Source of the DNA: Sipunculus nudus | Taxonomy: Eukaryota > Annelida > Sipuncula > Golfingiida > Sipunculidae | DNA: 64,000 bases | Direction of reading: 5' to 3' | NCBI GenBank assembly: GCA_026874595.1 | Contig: CM049319.1 | Span: forward strand, 17,373,601 to 17,437,600 | Shown: one piece after another, positions 50,775-59,643 of the stretch | How positions within the stretch are numbered: position 1 is the stretch's first letter | Layout of the letters: every line of letters starts with the position of its first letter | Translations under genes and position numbers: made by a program | Notes under the pieces: model-generated | Seen by the model: the letters and a program-made list of their open reading frames with translations, nothing else | What the model was told of the DNA's origin: nothing | Databases searched by the model: none

Positions 50775-53558
50775 TGAGTAACTCTTTAGCGAGAAAGTTT
50801 ATATTTACTCTAGCTGTCAAGTCCTTCGTCACATGGCTCCTGTTTAGTTACCATAATCATTAAAATATTGGTTGCTGATCTAAATTTAATCAGATCTTGA
50901 AAAGAAAAAATATTATATTTTTGATTACATTAAATGCGCTTATACAAATATGTTAAAAGTCAGGAGGACCACTATGCCTCTGCGGGAGACAAATCTTGTT
51001 TGTTTTGTCGGCGAATCCTATACATGTTTAGTCCTTGGCCCCACGATTAGCCTCTCTGAGCCGTTTCGCAAATAAAGGGGCTAGACAAGTTCTATTTACA
51101 ATAGAGACACGGTGTTAAATTTGTATTTAAAACGCGCTCTCTGACGCAACAAAAATGCGGGTAAATATTGCACGCAAAGTGTATTGAATACCTCATGTTG
51201 AATTCCGTACTCTAGAAACAGTATTCGGCAAGCTTTAGGTGTGACAGTCTTAAAACACATATAACATTGTTAAACGTAGTCAGGCCTAGAAAGGGATCAG
51301 ACTGATCCTGATTAAGTTAATGATTACTTTAATAATATTGGAATTATTACAAAAAAAACTTCATCGGCGATAAACTTATGAACTGATATCCTAAACCCTT
51401 TAAATGTTATTCAGTATCTGGCCACTTTGTTTTGTTACAGCTGTTTGCAGCACAATTTATTTCACCTTCAGTAGCCCATATATTTAAGCTTTCCAGTAAA
51501 TTATGCACCCCCCCCCCCCCCGGAGAGACATGTTTTTTTTTTCAACCGATTTCTTGGATGAAGTCGAAGAATGGTGACTTTGACCAGGATCTTCAAGGTA
51601 AGTAAGCCGAATTATAGTGCGTCTCTTGTTTTTCTTGTAAACCAGATAACTTATGAAATATTGCGTAATTTTCCCTTCCGACACACAAGTTGTTTCAACC
51701 GAGTTCTAGGAAGAGTTCACGTACTGATGACCTTGACCTTGATGTTCTGGGTCAAATCTACGCAATTCCTGATTATTGTGACCCCCATAACATTAGAAGT
51801 ACTAAAGATTTTCCCCTCATTATTGACAAACGAGTTCGTTCTGTCATGTTCTCTGAGAAGTTCAAAATCTGGTGACCTTCACATTGATCTTCAAGGTGAA
51901 ATCTGATGAAATGTAAAATTATTGAGAACCCCATAACTTTTGAAGTTTTGCACATTTTGTCCTCAATTTTAACATACAACTTGTTCAACAAACTAGTGAC
52001 CTTGACCAGGATCGGATTTCCCCCTCAACTTTTACACACAAGTTGTTTCCATTGCGTTCTTGGAAAAGTTCGAGTACTGGTGACCCCTACCTTTATCTTT
52101 GTATGTTTTCATAAACGCCTTAACTTTTGAGATAAAGCTTAGTTTTCGCCTTACAATGTGGGATGACCCATGGGGGGAGACAAAAAAAAAAAGCATTTTT
52201 ATAGTTGAACTGGTGAATTATCCATGCGGGCAATAAGGATTACTCCTGTATACAATGGATCAGGAAGAAATAATGATCCAAATAATACAAGCATATTTCA
52301 TTCATAAGTCTTGTGCCGAATATTGTTATTCAAACCTTATCACATTAATCATAATGAGTTATATTTTTTACAAAGAAACATGTATGTTCAGAGAAACAAT
52401 TCATTCTGAAGAAGGAATCTTGTTTATATAACACAAAATATTTCTTTACAAGAAATGCACGTTTCATTACATCTTTATGGCAATTATGATGGCGCAGTTG
52501 TATTGGAAATTAGCGTGAATAAGCCCTTTAGCCCCAGTCGGTCAGTTCAGGTCACGAGCTCAGGGCCGATGTCTATTGATTACTGGTACGTTGAAACCGG
52601 TAAGTGCGCTATGTGTATTACAGGTTTATGTGGTACGCTTGCATGACCCACCTTGCAGTAATCAGGTGACTCCGGGTCAACGTCTACTGTGGCCAGGTAG
52701 TCCGGCTTGTTCTGGTCTGTGGAGATACAGGGAACGTAGATGATTTTCTCTCGAGGTCCATTTTTCATGGCGTCCAAAGGGGTGGCGTACCCCGGACCGT
52801 GGCAGCATCCTGATTAACATAACAAGGGTTTATATTATGGCCATGCATAAAATTGATCACAACCGTAATAATTAATCAACTGACAATGAAAATAGTTGAT
52901 GAGTAATATGGCAGTGTAAAAGTATTTACAGTTCATGAATAACAGGAAAAGTTTATTTATAAGTCGTGAGAATTACTAATGTACATGTAGCTTTCTTAGG
53001 TTGTGCTATACTGTGCAGACAATGGTCTAATTACAGGACATCAGCCAAAATCTGTTAATCAGACTAACATCTCACATTCTTACTGATAGATCTAGTTACA
53101 CAAATAAAGCAGTCCTGTATATAGTTCAGTTACATGCATGTTTATTAACAGATCTGAACATGAATTAAGATTGGTTGTGTTAGACTGGGACCATGGTATG
53201 TGCAGTCAGATGACAATATGTATATATATATGCCGTCTCGTGTATAAGACAGTATAAGTTATTATTATATAGCTGTGAATAAAATTTTGGTTATTCTAAA
53301 ATATTTTTCAATATTTTCAACTTTTGCGTAGGTTCGTTTATAAACCGATCACTCATACATTTAGTTTTAGACCATGAACGGTTTCTAGCTTGATAGTTTA
53401 GTAAGTTCATCATTGAAGCAGCAGATGGAACAAATAGCTCTGAGGAGCAAACCCTTTTTTTGTATAAATTTTTGTGTGTATATACTCGTAAAAAAATGAG
53501 AGTTGGAATAAGAAAATATGAATATAAATCAAAATGTATACCTACCTGAGCTGGACAT
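40665..53558 (-). CDS. SELENBP1: Selenium-binding protein / methanethiol oxidase (SELENBP1 homologue), ten exons, 483 aa
   Basis: Ten exons join without a break into 483 residues (human SELENBP1 is 472). Family landmarks in order: CCHGPGY (6-12), YLATVDVDP (42-50), [15 protein letters not shown] (72-86, with the Cys pair that binds selenium in relatives), [15 protein letters not shown] (136-140), DFWYQP and MISTEW (188-203), [50 protein letters not shown], and [10 protein letters not shown] near the end. These give the closed beta-propeller of the family. The enzyme oxidises methanethiol to formaldehyde, hydrogen peroxide and hydrogen sulfide in the cytosol; that role comes from the family. 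Oddities: the C-terminus extends about 11 residues beyond the usual DIW ending ([11 protein letters not shown]), and exon 1 codes for only MSSS plus one base. Introns hold a LINE 3' end and small repeats. No frameshift or internal stop was seen. Confidence 0.97.
40896..41076. repeat. (CT)n arrays in SELENBP1 intron 9
   Basis: Two pure CT tracts (about 40896-40938 and 41020-41076) linked by CTGTCTGT/TCTGTC variants, starting about 35 bases upstream (in gene sense) of exon 10 on its opposite-strand pyrimidine side. On the gene strand this is a GA tract. Confidence 0.95.
41395..41606 (-). CDS. SELENBP1: SELENBP1 homologue exon 9 (residues 349-419)
   Basis: Encodes [40 protein letters not shown] and QFYPDLL. 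It ends in phase 2 at CTCAA|GTAAAC. Confidence 0.94.
42270..42313. repeat. (AT)n array in SELENBP1 intron 8
   Basis: Alternating AT tract, with exon 8 about 170 bases away. Confidence 0.95.
42489..42610 (-). CDS. SELENBP1: SELENBP1 homologue exon 8 (residues 308-348)
   Basis: Encodes [20 protein letters not shown], one of the best conserved stretches of the family, and ends LTGQ in phase 0. Confidence 0.95.
42680..43085. repeat. TTCGCGA-rich interspersed element in SELENBP1 intron 7
   Basis: AATTTCGCGATTTC, GTTTCGCGATGG and TTTTCGCGATTG on the left face AATATCGCGAAATT and CCCTCGCGATTAAA on the right. The ends (ATGGTGGGCTTTATG and GGCATCCACAATATT) look like loose inverted repeats. Confidence 0.5.
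43240..43318 (-). CDS. SELENBP1: SELENBP1 homologue exon 7 (residues 282-308)
   Basis: A short exon encoding [20 protein letters not shown] and ending at MP in phase 1. The PPKKV motif is diagnostic for the family. Confidence 0.93.
43565..43626. repeat. (AT)n array in SELENBP1 intron 6
   Basis: Alternating AT tract between exons 7 and 6. Confidence 0.95.
43774..43955 (-). CDS. SELENBP1: SELENBP1 homologue exon 6 (residues 221-281)
   Basis: Encodes [11 protein letters not shown] through [19 protein letters not shown] and FRFHRTE. It ends in phase 0 at GAG|GTAAAG. Confidence 0.95.
44285..44467 (-). CDS. SELENBP1: SELENBP1 homologue exon 5 (residues 160-221)
   Basis: Encodes [27 protein letters not shown] and DPADVEK. 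Phase 1 at both ends, with TTACAG acceptor and GTAACG donor. Confidence 0.95.
45255..45452. repeat. Imperfect inverted repeat (~195 bp) in SELENBP1 intron 4
   Basis: GATTCCTTATGCGCGGATTC and GGCATGCGGAATGCG at left are loosely mirrored by GCATGCTGCATTCC-like sequence (CATGCTGCATTCCGCATTCC) and TATAAGGATTC at right. MITE-like; weakly supported. Confidence 0.45.
45700..45820 (-). CDS. SELENBP1: SELENBP1 homologue exon 4 (residues 120-160)
   Basis: Runs from [11 protein letters not shown] to NAKG and includes the HTSHC motif. It is bounded by TATCAG and GTAAAG and ends in phase 1. Confidence 0.94.
45904..46060. repeat. (GA)n/(GACA)n array in SELENBP1 intron 3
   Basis: GAGAGA and GACAGACA tracts upstream (gene sense) of exon 4. 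Confidence 0.95.
47638..48001. mobile_element. MITE with ACTGTTAGAA ends (~364 bp) in SELENBP1 intron 3
   Basis: Left end ACTGTTAGAACAAAGAGTTT; the right end read in reverse is CACTGTTAGAAAAACGGGTT. The interior is rich in CCC/GGG-flanked T and A runs and has no coding capacity. Confidence 0.65.
48188..48465 (+). mobile_element. Dispersed element family 'A', copy C (right part), in SELENBP1 intron 3
   Basis: Contains GTGGTTGGTTGCATATTTGC, the TCACTTTTTGCAAAAC block and the right end ATAGGTCCCTTTAAA. It lies antisense to the host gene, 113 bases downstream of exon 3. Confidence 0.65.
48579..48764 (-). CDS. SELENBP1: SELENBP1 homologue exon 3 (residues 58-119)
   Basis: Exactly 62 codons, phase 0 at both ends. 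Contains the HH (72-73) and CSSC (79-82) residues of the conserved binding site region and SRTKL. Confidence 0.95.
49630..50360 (-). mobile_element. LINE 3' end (ORF2 C-terminus plus 3' UTR) in SELENBP1 intron 2
   Basis: The - strand frame 50276-49995 reads [20 protein letters not shown], then [19 protein letters not shown], the Cys/His knuckle that closes ORF2 of a different LINE type from the 10-15 kb copies. Downstream in the element there is a 3' UTR containing (CA)n(TA)n at 49781-49823 and ending near AATAAAATATTG. Upstream, similarity continues to about 50350 with frameshifts. It inserts in the same direction as the host gene. Confidence 0.8.
49781..49823. repeat. (CA)n(TA)n microsatellite
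   Basis: CACACA then TATATA within the LINE 3' UTR. Confidence 0.95.
50716..50772. repeat. (AT)n array in SELENBP1 intron 2
   Basis: Alternating AT tract of about 56 bases. Confidence 0.95.
51555..52125. repeat. ~150 bp tandem repeat, about four diverged copies, in SELENBP1 intron 2
   Basis: Recurring blocks GGTGACCTTGACC.GGATCTTCAAGGT, CCCCATAACTTTTGAAGT, TTTTCCCCTCA and CACACAAGTTGTTTC..GAGTTCT.GGAAGAGTTC. The short ORFs in this region come from the repeats. Confidence 0.75.
52652..52809 (-). CDS. SELENBP1: SELENBP1 homologue exon 2 (residues 5-57)
   Basis: Encodes [16 protein letters not shown] through SPDYCK. It lies between an AATCAG acceptor and a GTGGGT donor, ending in phase 0. It is strongly conserved with vertebrate SELENBP1. 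Confidence 0.95.
53546..53558 (-). CDS. SELENBP1: SELENBP1 homologue exon 1 (residues 1-4)
   Basis: A 13-base coding piece, ATG at 53558-53556 followed by Ser-Ser-Ser and one base of Gly5, ending TCAG|GTAGGT. The start is chosen because its phase 1 end is the only one that joins in frame to exon 2 and gives the family-typical short N-terminus before CCHGPGY. An overlapping longer frame here is out of phase. Confidence 0.75.
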
Positions 53559-54398
53559 GGCTTGTCTTCACTATACGCCTCTGAAAATAACAAGCGTATA
53601 CAGCTATGAGTACCGTACGTCCTAATTCCACACATCAGGGGATCGTATCTTAAGCATATAAATATAATATGAAAGGCTTTATGTCAAAGTTCATTGTAAT
53701 TGACAGTCGCCATAAACTGTAAGTGACGGCAGCTCGTGTGATACTCTTTTAGGATACAAAAATGTATGCCAGCTGTGTGTACGATATATAGGACGAAATA
53801 TGCTGAGGACAACAAAGCGCACCTGCTTATATAGAGAGTCACGGCAAAATATCATGCGTTTTTTTTACATATTTTCCGTGGGTGGAAGCACCGTTACTAT
53901 TCATAAACGAATGATAATCCATCCTTAAGATATGTTACCTGAGGTTATTCTTGAGACTACCATATTACCCGTCCTCTCGTTGGGGCCGGGTTTGAGTGGG
54001 ACGGGTTTTCTATGGTGCGAGATTCCTAGGGCCAAGTTCTTTGAGGTAGTTTCTGTTAGGGAACGCTGTGATAGGCCTTTCCAAAATAATATCACAGTCA
54101 CCAGGATGTATGGGGAAATATGGAAAATTACCTCTCTTAGCACATCTTGTATCCTTCCTGAAAAAACGGCCAAAAAGTTGGCACAGAGAAGCTGCATGAC
54201 AAAGGTTGAATGGCACAATATTTAAATATCACAATATTTAAATCTACCTTCTCTCATTCAGTCAGTTTGTACAAGGAACATTGTGTAACTCCAGGATTTG
54301 ATTTAATGACAATATATAGTCTACATTTGAACATAACTTAACGATTAAAAAGAAAACCCACACGTACACAGATATGTTTATTTTTCACCAAGCACGTA
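53559..54398. other. Immediate upstream flank of the SELENBP1 homologue
   Basis: Includes 53925-54225, which is open on both strands for about 97 codons without recognisable protein similarity. The 5' UTR or a non-coding first exon may lie here. Confidence 0.3.
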
Positions 54399-55622
54399 TG
54401 GGAGAAACCTAGTTGTGTCTAAGTTGAAGGGACTGGTGAATTTACTTCGACACAACCGGAGTTTGAGACAACCAAATTTCATTATATTTAACCTCTTCAG
54501 CCTCAATTATCATCGATAAATTCTGCACATGTATAAGGCCTATGTTGCTTAGGTCTCACAAATGTTTTCGTGAAAGAAACATATTTGATGTACATTTTTT
54601 TCATTAATAATAAAAAACACATAAGAACCAACAAAAATAAGATTAGGTTAATCACGAATGTGAAATAAGAGCACAAACATGTACGTGTATAAAAGCACAC
54701 AAATCAATAAATGATTGGCTCAGATCATTTTCAGTTCAACACATCAGATCTTCTTTAAAAAGGCAGTAACATTGATCTTCTCAGCATTTTTGATCCATGT
54801 ACACAGCGTGTTGGCGTGGATGTTGAAGTCTTTTGCAATATTTGCGTTGGTCTTGCCACCACGTTCAACTTCGACCGGTGCTTCGTACTTCTGCTCAATG
54901 GTCTTTACATCAAACTTACGCTTAGCAGGCGACGCCATTGCAAACAGGACACGAACAATATTAAAGTGAAGCTGTAGTACTGTATAACTTCCTCTATGGT
55001 AAATTAGAGTCAGTCTGATATAGATCTCATCTTCCTCCATTTATACAGAGTCCTGTATGTTTATCATAGACACATCAAAGGTAAGGATTGGATTATGTTT
55101 AGTTTATCAATAACTACTCATTGATGCTTTTTCGGCGAGAGAAGAAAGGCGTGATAATGAGTGACTAATTGGCCAAAAAAAGAAAACAACAGACTAGGTG
55201 TGTCAGCCATCGCGCTTGATGAGTCAGATCCTAGCCGGTATTAATTATGTAACTAGTCACCGCGGCCGTAGGTATGATTGTTGGACCGTGCACAACTGTT
55301 GACCAAACACAAAAGCGGCATGACCTTGAGTCGACAGAGGCAACAAGCTTGATAATTATAACTGCTCATGACGGTCCAATCATGATTGACGGGCCCTGTA
55401 CAACTGTTATCCAATCATGACTTCGAGTTCAGCGATAGAAATACTAGCTATAGGGACCAACAAAACACCTCGACACATCCGGTTTTTCGACACATCCGAC
55501 TTCGACACAAGCGGAGTTAAATTAGTAAGGTTTTAACTATTTTTTCAGGGACCTCACGTTCGACTATAGACATATGCGGGAATTCCACTTAACCGAGTTC
55601 GACACAACGAGGTTTCACTGTA
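54399..55622 (-). mobile_element. Tigger/pogo-like DNA transposon, internally deleted and dead
   Basis: Ends are inverted repeats: right end in reverse TACAGTGAAACCTCGTTGTG followed by TCGAAC; left end GGGAGAAACCTAGTTGTGTC. TA flanks both, as for the pogo/Tigger group. Subterminal GACACAACCGGAG-type repeats occur inside both ends. On the - strand, from ATG at 54938, a 64-codon frame begins MASPAKRKFD and includes IEQKYEAPVEVERG and NIHANTLCTWIKNAEKI, the CENP-B-type helix-turn-helix that starts Tigger transposases. The frame ends at 54744 and no DDE catalytic domain follows, so the copy cannot encode transposase. Confidence 0.85.
54744..54938 (-). pseudogene. N-terminal remnant of Tigger-like transposase (CENP-B-type HTH)
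   Basis: 64 residues. The basic N-terminus and helix-turn-helix (about residues 7-56) are intact enough to recognise, including TLCTWIKN, the recognition-helix end in this family. Full-length relatives are roughly 400-600 residues, so at least 85% is missing. It could still in principle encode a small DNA-binding peptide, but nothing shows that it is expressed. Confidence 0.75.
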
Positions 55623-55794
55623 GACGTTTTGCACAGAAAATAAACACTCCGAAATTGTTTCTCTCTCTCTCGCCCTCAATCATAACATCCATGTCTTTTC
55701 TTAAATGAATTTGTAGGTTGGATTCAATGATTTTATTTGATTCCTGATCTCTGAAGAGATGTCAAGGTGTTGATACCTGAGAGTGTGATATTGT

Positions 55795-55885
55795 CTTCAT
55801 ATTCGCGAGGTTACACCTTTACGCGATTTCCACCTTTTAACTGTTTCGCGAGGTTTCAATTTTCGCGGATTCACCTTACAATAAC
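55795..55885. repeat. TTCGCGAGG-rich repeat fragment
   Basis: ATTCGCGAGGTTACACC, GTTTCGCGAGGTTTCA and TTTTCGCGGATTCACC in 90 bases. Same motif style as 42680-43085, 29185-29265 and 62060-62190. Confidence 0.6.
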
Positions 55886-56034
55886 CTATACACAGACTAA
55901 ATCCATCAATTTATAAATTAATTATACCAAGTTATCTGTGCGAAAAATCTTTACATTTCCATTGGGACCCATCGACAGAGTAGAAATCATTGTCCACTGC
56001 TTGACGTTTCACAGATGTTTTACATGATGTTTAG

Positions 56035-56170
56035 CATGTTTTGGATGCAAACATGTTTCAAATTTAAACATGTTTCAAAACATGTTTCACCGTTATTTTC
56101 AAAATTGGGTGCATTGAAACATCATGTTAAATCGTTAAATGTGTGAAACATGTGTAATACATGTTTTTAG
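56035..56170. repeat. Cluster of AAACATGTTT palindromes
   Basis: AACATGTTTCAAA, AAACATGTTTCAAAACATG, GAAACATCATGTT, GAAACATGTG and ACATGTTTTTAGACATGT within 135 bases, giving many short self-complementary stems just upstream of the tentative gene. Confidence 0.75.
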
Positions 56171-56312
56171 ACATGTCTCTCTCGCGCGGGAAATTACATT
56201 TTACTTGTTTTAACTGCCGTTAATTTTTGTCACTGGTCACGTGACCGGATATTATCCCCATTTATCTGGAACCAATTTTAAAATAGACTGATTGCCAGTG
56301 ATCGCGGGAAAG

Positions 56313-59300
56313 ATGAAAACCGAGAAAACGGAAAGTGATTTTGAGCAGTTAGCAAGTCCACCTTGGATGATGTCTTGGATGCAGAGAAGGTTTCCTGTAG
56401 CAACCCAAAATATAATTTGCCAGAAATTAAAAGGTGAGTCAAACGTTAAGTTTGTGAACAGTATGTATATGTATAATATCGCTCATTGAGAACACTTATT
56501 CATGCCTTTTTTAAATTACAACGACATTTTTACTTCAACAGAATAAATATGCATGCGAAAGTACAAACCACCCTTCAAATACAGTAATGAGACAAATCCT
56601 ATACAGGGTTATGTGCAGGATTTTGGAAAGGGGAGGGGGGATCTAACCTGGGGGGGGGGGGAATTTCCAAAAAAAGAAGTCCTTACTTTTCAAAAGCGAG
56701 TGGGATACCCCCCCCCCCCCCCACACACACACACATGCCCCTGAATATAAGACGTTCCAGTGCACTTATTCCATGTGAGTACAGCACACAATTAAGCAGT
56801 AGCATCAATTAATCTTCAAGGGGGAGGGGGGTCCTCCCCTCCCCTATATTGATGCCCCTTCAAGTAAGTAAATTTAAGAGGGGCAATCAGGTAAGCAGGA
56901 ATGTTAATAACTGTAGCAGTCTTTGAAATTTGGAGTGTTTTTATATTTTAAAAAGTTTCTTTAAAATTGACATGTTGTTTTTATATTTTTTTAAAATAAA
57001 GTAAGTGATCATTAGCAGCTTTTTATTTGAAACTACTGTACAAAATTCATCAGTGTAGTTCAGCAAAACCATGAGACATCTTTGAGAGACCTTTAAGCAC
57101 AGATGCTGGAAGGAGCATTGTGGACCCTTGTTTACATGTATACTGCTGAGTAGGTAACATATTTATTTAAACAGCACTTGATCACATGTGACATGTGATG
57201 AAAATTTTGCTGTTTCAAGAAGTAGGCTATGCAAAGATAATTTTGTAAGATTTTTCAAGGCAATTTTACTGAAACCAAGAATTTGAAGATGAATAAGGAA
57301 GACATAAGTAATTTGTGATAAGAATGATAAAATTAGCAAATTAAAAACCTGTAAAACTGTGCAGTATCATATTTGTATGCAGCATGTTCAAACACTACCT
57401 CATGGGTACATAGTTAACAAAATGGTAATTTATGCATCTGATCAAGGCTGAATGTGTGAATGGGTGATGGAATGGGTTCCAGGGTACCAAAGCCGGATGT
57501 GTGAATGGAGTCCAGGTTACCAATGCTGGATGTGTGCACATTTGTGGTGCTTGTGGATTCGGGTCCAGGGTACCAAGGCTGGATGTGTGTACATGGATGT
57601 TGGTGGAATGGGGTCCAGGGTACCAAGGCTGGATGTGATATATGGATGTGGATGGAATGGGGTCTAGGGTACAAAGGCTGGAATTGTATACATGGATGTT
57701 GGTGGAATGGGGTCCTGGGTACCAAGGCTGGATGTGTGTACATGGGTGTTAGAGGAATGTGGTCCAGGGTACCGAGGCTGGATGTGTGTACTGGGATGTT
57801 GGTGGAATGGGGTCTAGGTTACCAAGGTTGGAGGTTTGTACATGGATGTTGGTGGAATGGGGTCCAGAGTACCAAGGCTGGATGTGTTACATGAATGTTG
57901 GATGAATGGGGTCAAGTTTCCAAGGCTGGATGTGTGAACATGGATGTTAGTGAAATGGGGTCCAGGGTACCAAGGCTGGATGTGTTACATGGATGTTGGT
58001 GGAATGGGGTCCAGGGTACCAAGGTTGGATTTGTGTACATGGATAGATATTGTTGGAATGGGGTCTAGGGTACCAAGGCTAGATGTTTGTACATGGGTGT
58101 TGGTGGAATGGGGTCCAGGGTACCGAGGTTGGATGTGTGTACTGGGATGTTGGTGGAATGGGGTCTAGGTTACCAAGGCTGGATGTGTGTACATGGATGT
58201 TGGTGTAATGGTGTCTAGGGTACCAAGGCTGGATGTTTGTACATGGATGTTGGTAGAATGGGGTCTAGGGTACCAAGGCTGGATGTGTGTGCATGGATGT
58301 TGGTGGAATGGGGTCTAGGGTACCAAGGCTGGATGTTTGTACATGGATGTTGGTGGAATGGGGTCTAGGGTACCAAGGCTGGATGTTTGTACATTGATGT
58401 TGGTGGAATGGGGTCTAGGGTACCAAGGCTGGATGTGTGTACATGGATGTTGGTGGAATGGGGTCTAGGGTACCAAGGCTGGATATGTTACATGGATGTT
58501 GGTGGAATGGGGTCTAGAGTACCAAGGCTGGATGTGTGTACATGGATGTTGGTGGAATGGTGTCTAGGGTACCAAGGCTGGATATGTGTACATGGGTGTT
58601 AGTGGACTAGGATCTAGGGTAACATGGCTGGATGAGTACATTGGTGTTAGTGGAACGGGGTCCAGGGTACCAAGGCTGGATGTGTGAACATGGATGTTGG
58701 TGGTGGGACTGGTCTAGATACCAAGGCTGGATGGGTAAAAATTGATGGTGGTATGGTTTCCATGGTACCAGGGATGGATGCGGGTATATGGGTGGTATTG
58801 GTTTTTTAGTGGTTTCCAGTTTACCCAAGTTGGAGTGAACTAGGGCATATTATGAATATTTAATTAAGTAATTCTTGCTTCACTTTCTCTAAATTTTGGA
58901 TTTTTACACAAATATGCAAATTTTCCCTCCTGTACAATTTTTGGTAATAGTTGTTGTTTTCTTGTTTACATATTTGCATATAATATATTTAAAATATATA
59001 AATTTTTAATCCTCAAATAAATAAATAGTACATGTGATGTTTTTATCCTGTTCTTGTCAATGCCACTGAATAAATAAATGACAGATGCTTGCAACAGATA
59101 CATATTATTACATTAGAAAGGTATAACTATTAGATGTCTTATTCTTAAATATCATCATTATGTTACCAGGTGTAAACAGTATTTGAATAAAATTTAAGAA
59201 GTAGACATTTTCATTTTATAAAAAACCCGCCATATAAATAGCTGTTATTAATTCTTGTTAGACTTGTGTCAATATTTAGTTGATGTCTTTGTATTCCTTG

Positions 59301-59643
59301 CAGCGGCATGGAGGAATTGTCAGCTGTGCTGCTGACAGTTAATACTATTTTCTCTTTTTCTCCAAACTCATCATGGAAATAAAACCATTTAGCTTCAATA
59401 ATTTGCTACACTTTTTTTTCAGAAAGATGTCAAAGAAGATTCATTTTGTACACAAGAGGGTACAGAACCAACACCTGTTTTATCATAGACAATGGAGAAG
59501 TGAGGTCAAGTGCTATTTTGAGTGACTCCATGAACATATATTTAATGAAGAATGGTTCAGTATGGAAAACCTCATACTTGCTTCTAGGCTTAACCAGCAC
59601 AATACATGCAACTTTTCAACCCACTTCAGGAAGAGTGTCTTGA
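56313..59643 (+). CDS. Tentative two-exon gene of unknown function (113 aa)
   Basis: Exon 1 (56313-56433) starts with ATG, encodes an acidic-then-aromatic stretch (MKTEKTESDFEQL, PPWMMSWMQRRF) and ends AAAAG|GTGAGT in phase 1. Exon 2 (59423-59643) follows a strong TTTTTTTTCAG acceptor and continues in the matching frame (RCQRRFILYTRGYRTNTCF, IIDNGEVRSSAILSD) to a stop. The ~3 kb intron would contain the 50 bp minisatellite. I do not recognise the family and see no signal peptide or membrane helix. An alternative acceptor at about 59302 (CTTGCAG|CGGCATGG) would give a different short ending, AAWRNCQLCC. The case rests on splice-signal quality, phase agreement and non-repetitive composition only. 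It could be a 5' fragment of a longer gene or chance. Confidence 0.3.
56603..56743. mobile_element. Short G/C-tract element with CAGGG...CCCCTG ends
   Basis: Starts CAGGGTTATGTGCAGGATTT and ends CACATGCCCCTG. Inside are G10 and C14 runs. Related ends (GGATCCGCCCCTG, GGCTACGCCCCTG, TGATGCCCC) recur at 20678-20790, 36915-37135 and 56818-56866. Confidence 0.5.
57440..58750. repeat. 50 bp minisatellite, about 25 copies
   Basis: The unit reads GGATGTGTGTACATGGATGT, TGGTGGAATGGGGTCTAGGG, TACCAAGGCT and repeats with an almost exact 50-base period, most regularly between 58100 and 58600. Because 50 is not a multiple of 3, open frames hop between frames and are repeat artefacts. Divergence rises towards both ends, as expected for an array that turns over in its centre. 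Confidence 0.97.

Noticed and set aside
53559-53635. Longer N-terminus for SELENBP1 (frame ending [12 protein letters not shown])
   Set aside because: That frame is out of phase with exon 2; the MSSS start joins correctly.
53925-54225. ~97-codon ORFs on both strands upstream of SELENBP1
   Set aside because: Mirror-image open frames with no recognisable protein; not required by the SELENBP1 reading frame.
57414-58828. Several Gly/Trp/Cys-rich ORFs (GWMCVHGCWWNGV type) on both strands
   Set aside because: They are translations of the 50 bp minisatellite and move between frames with each unit.
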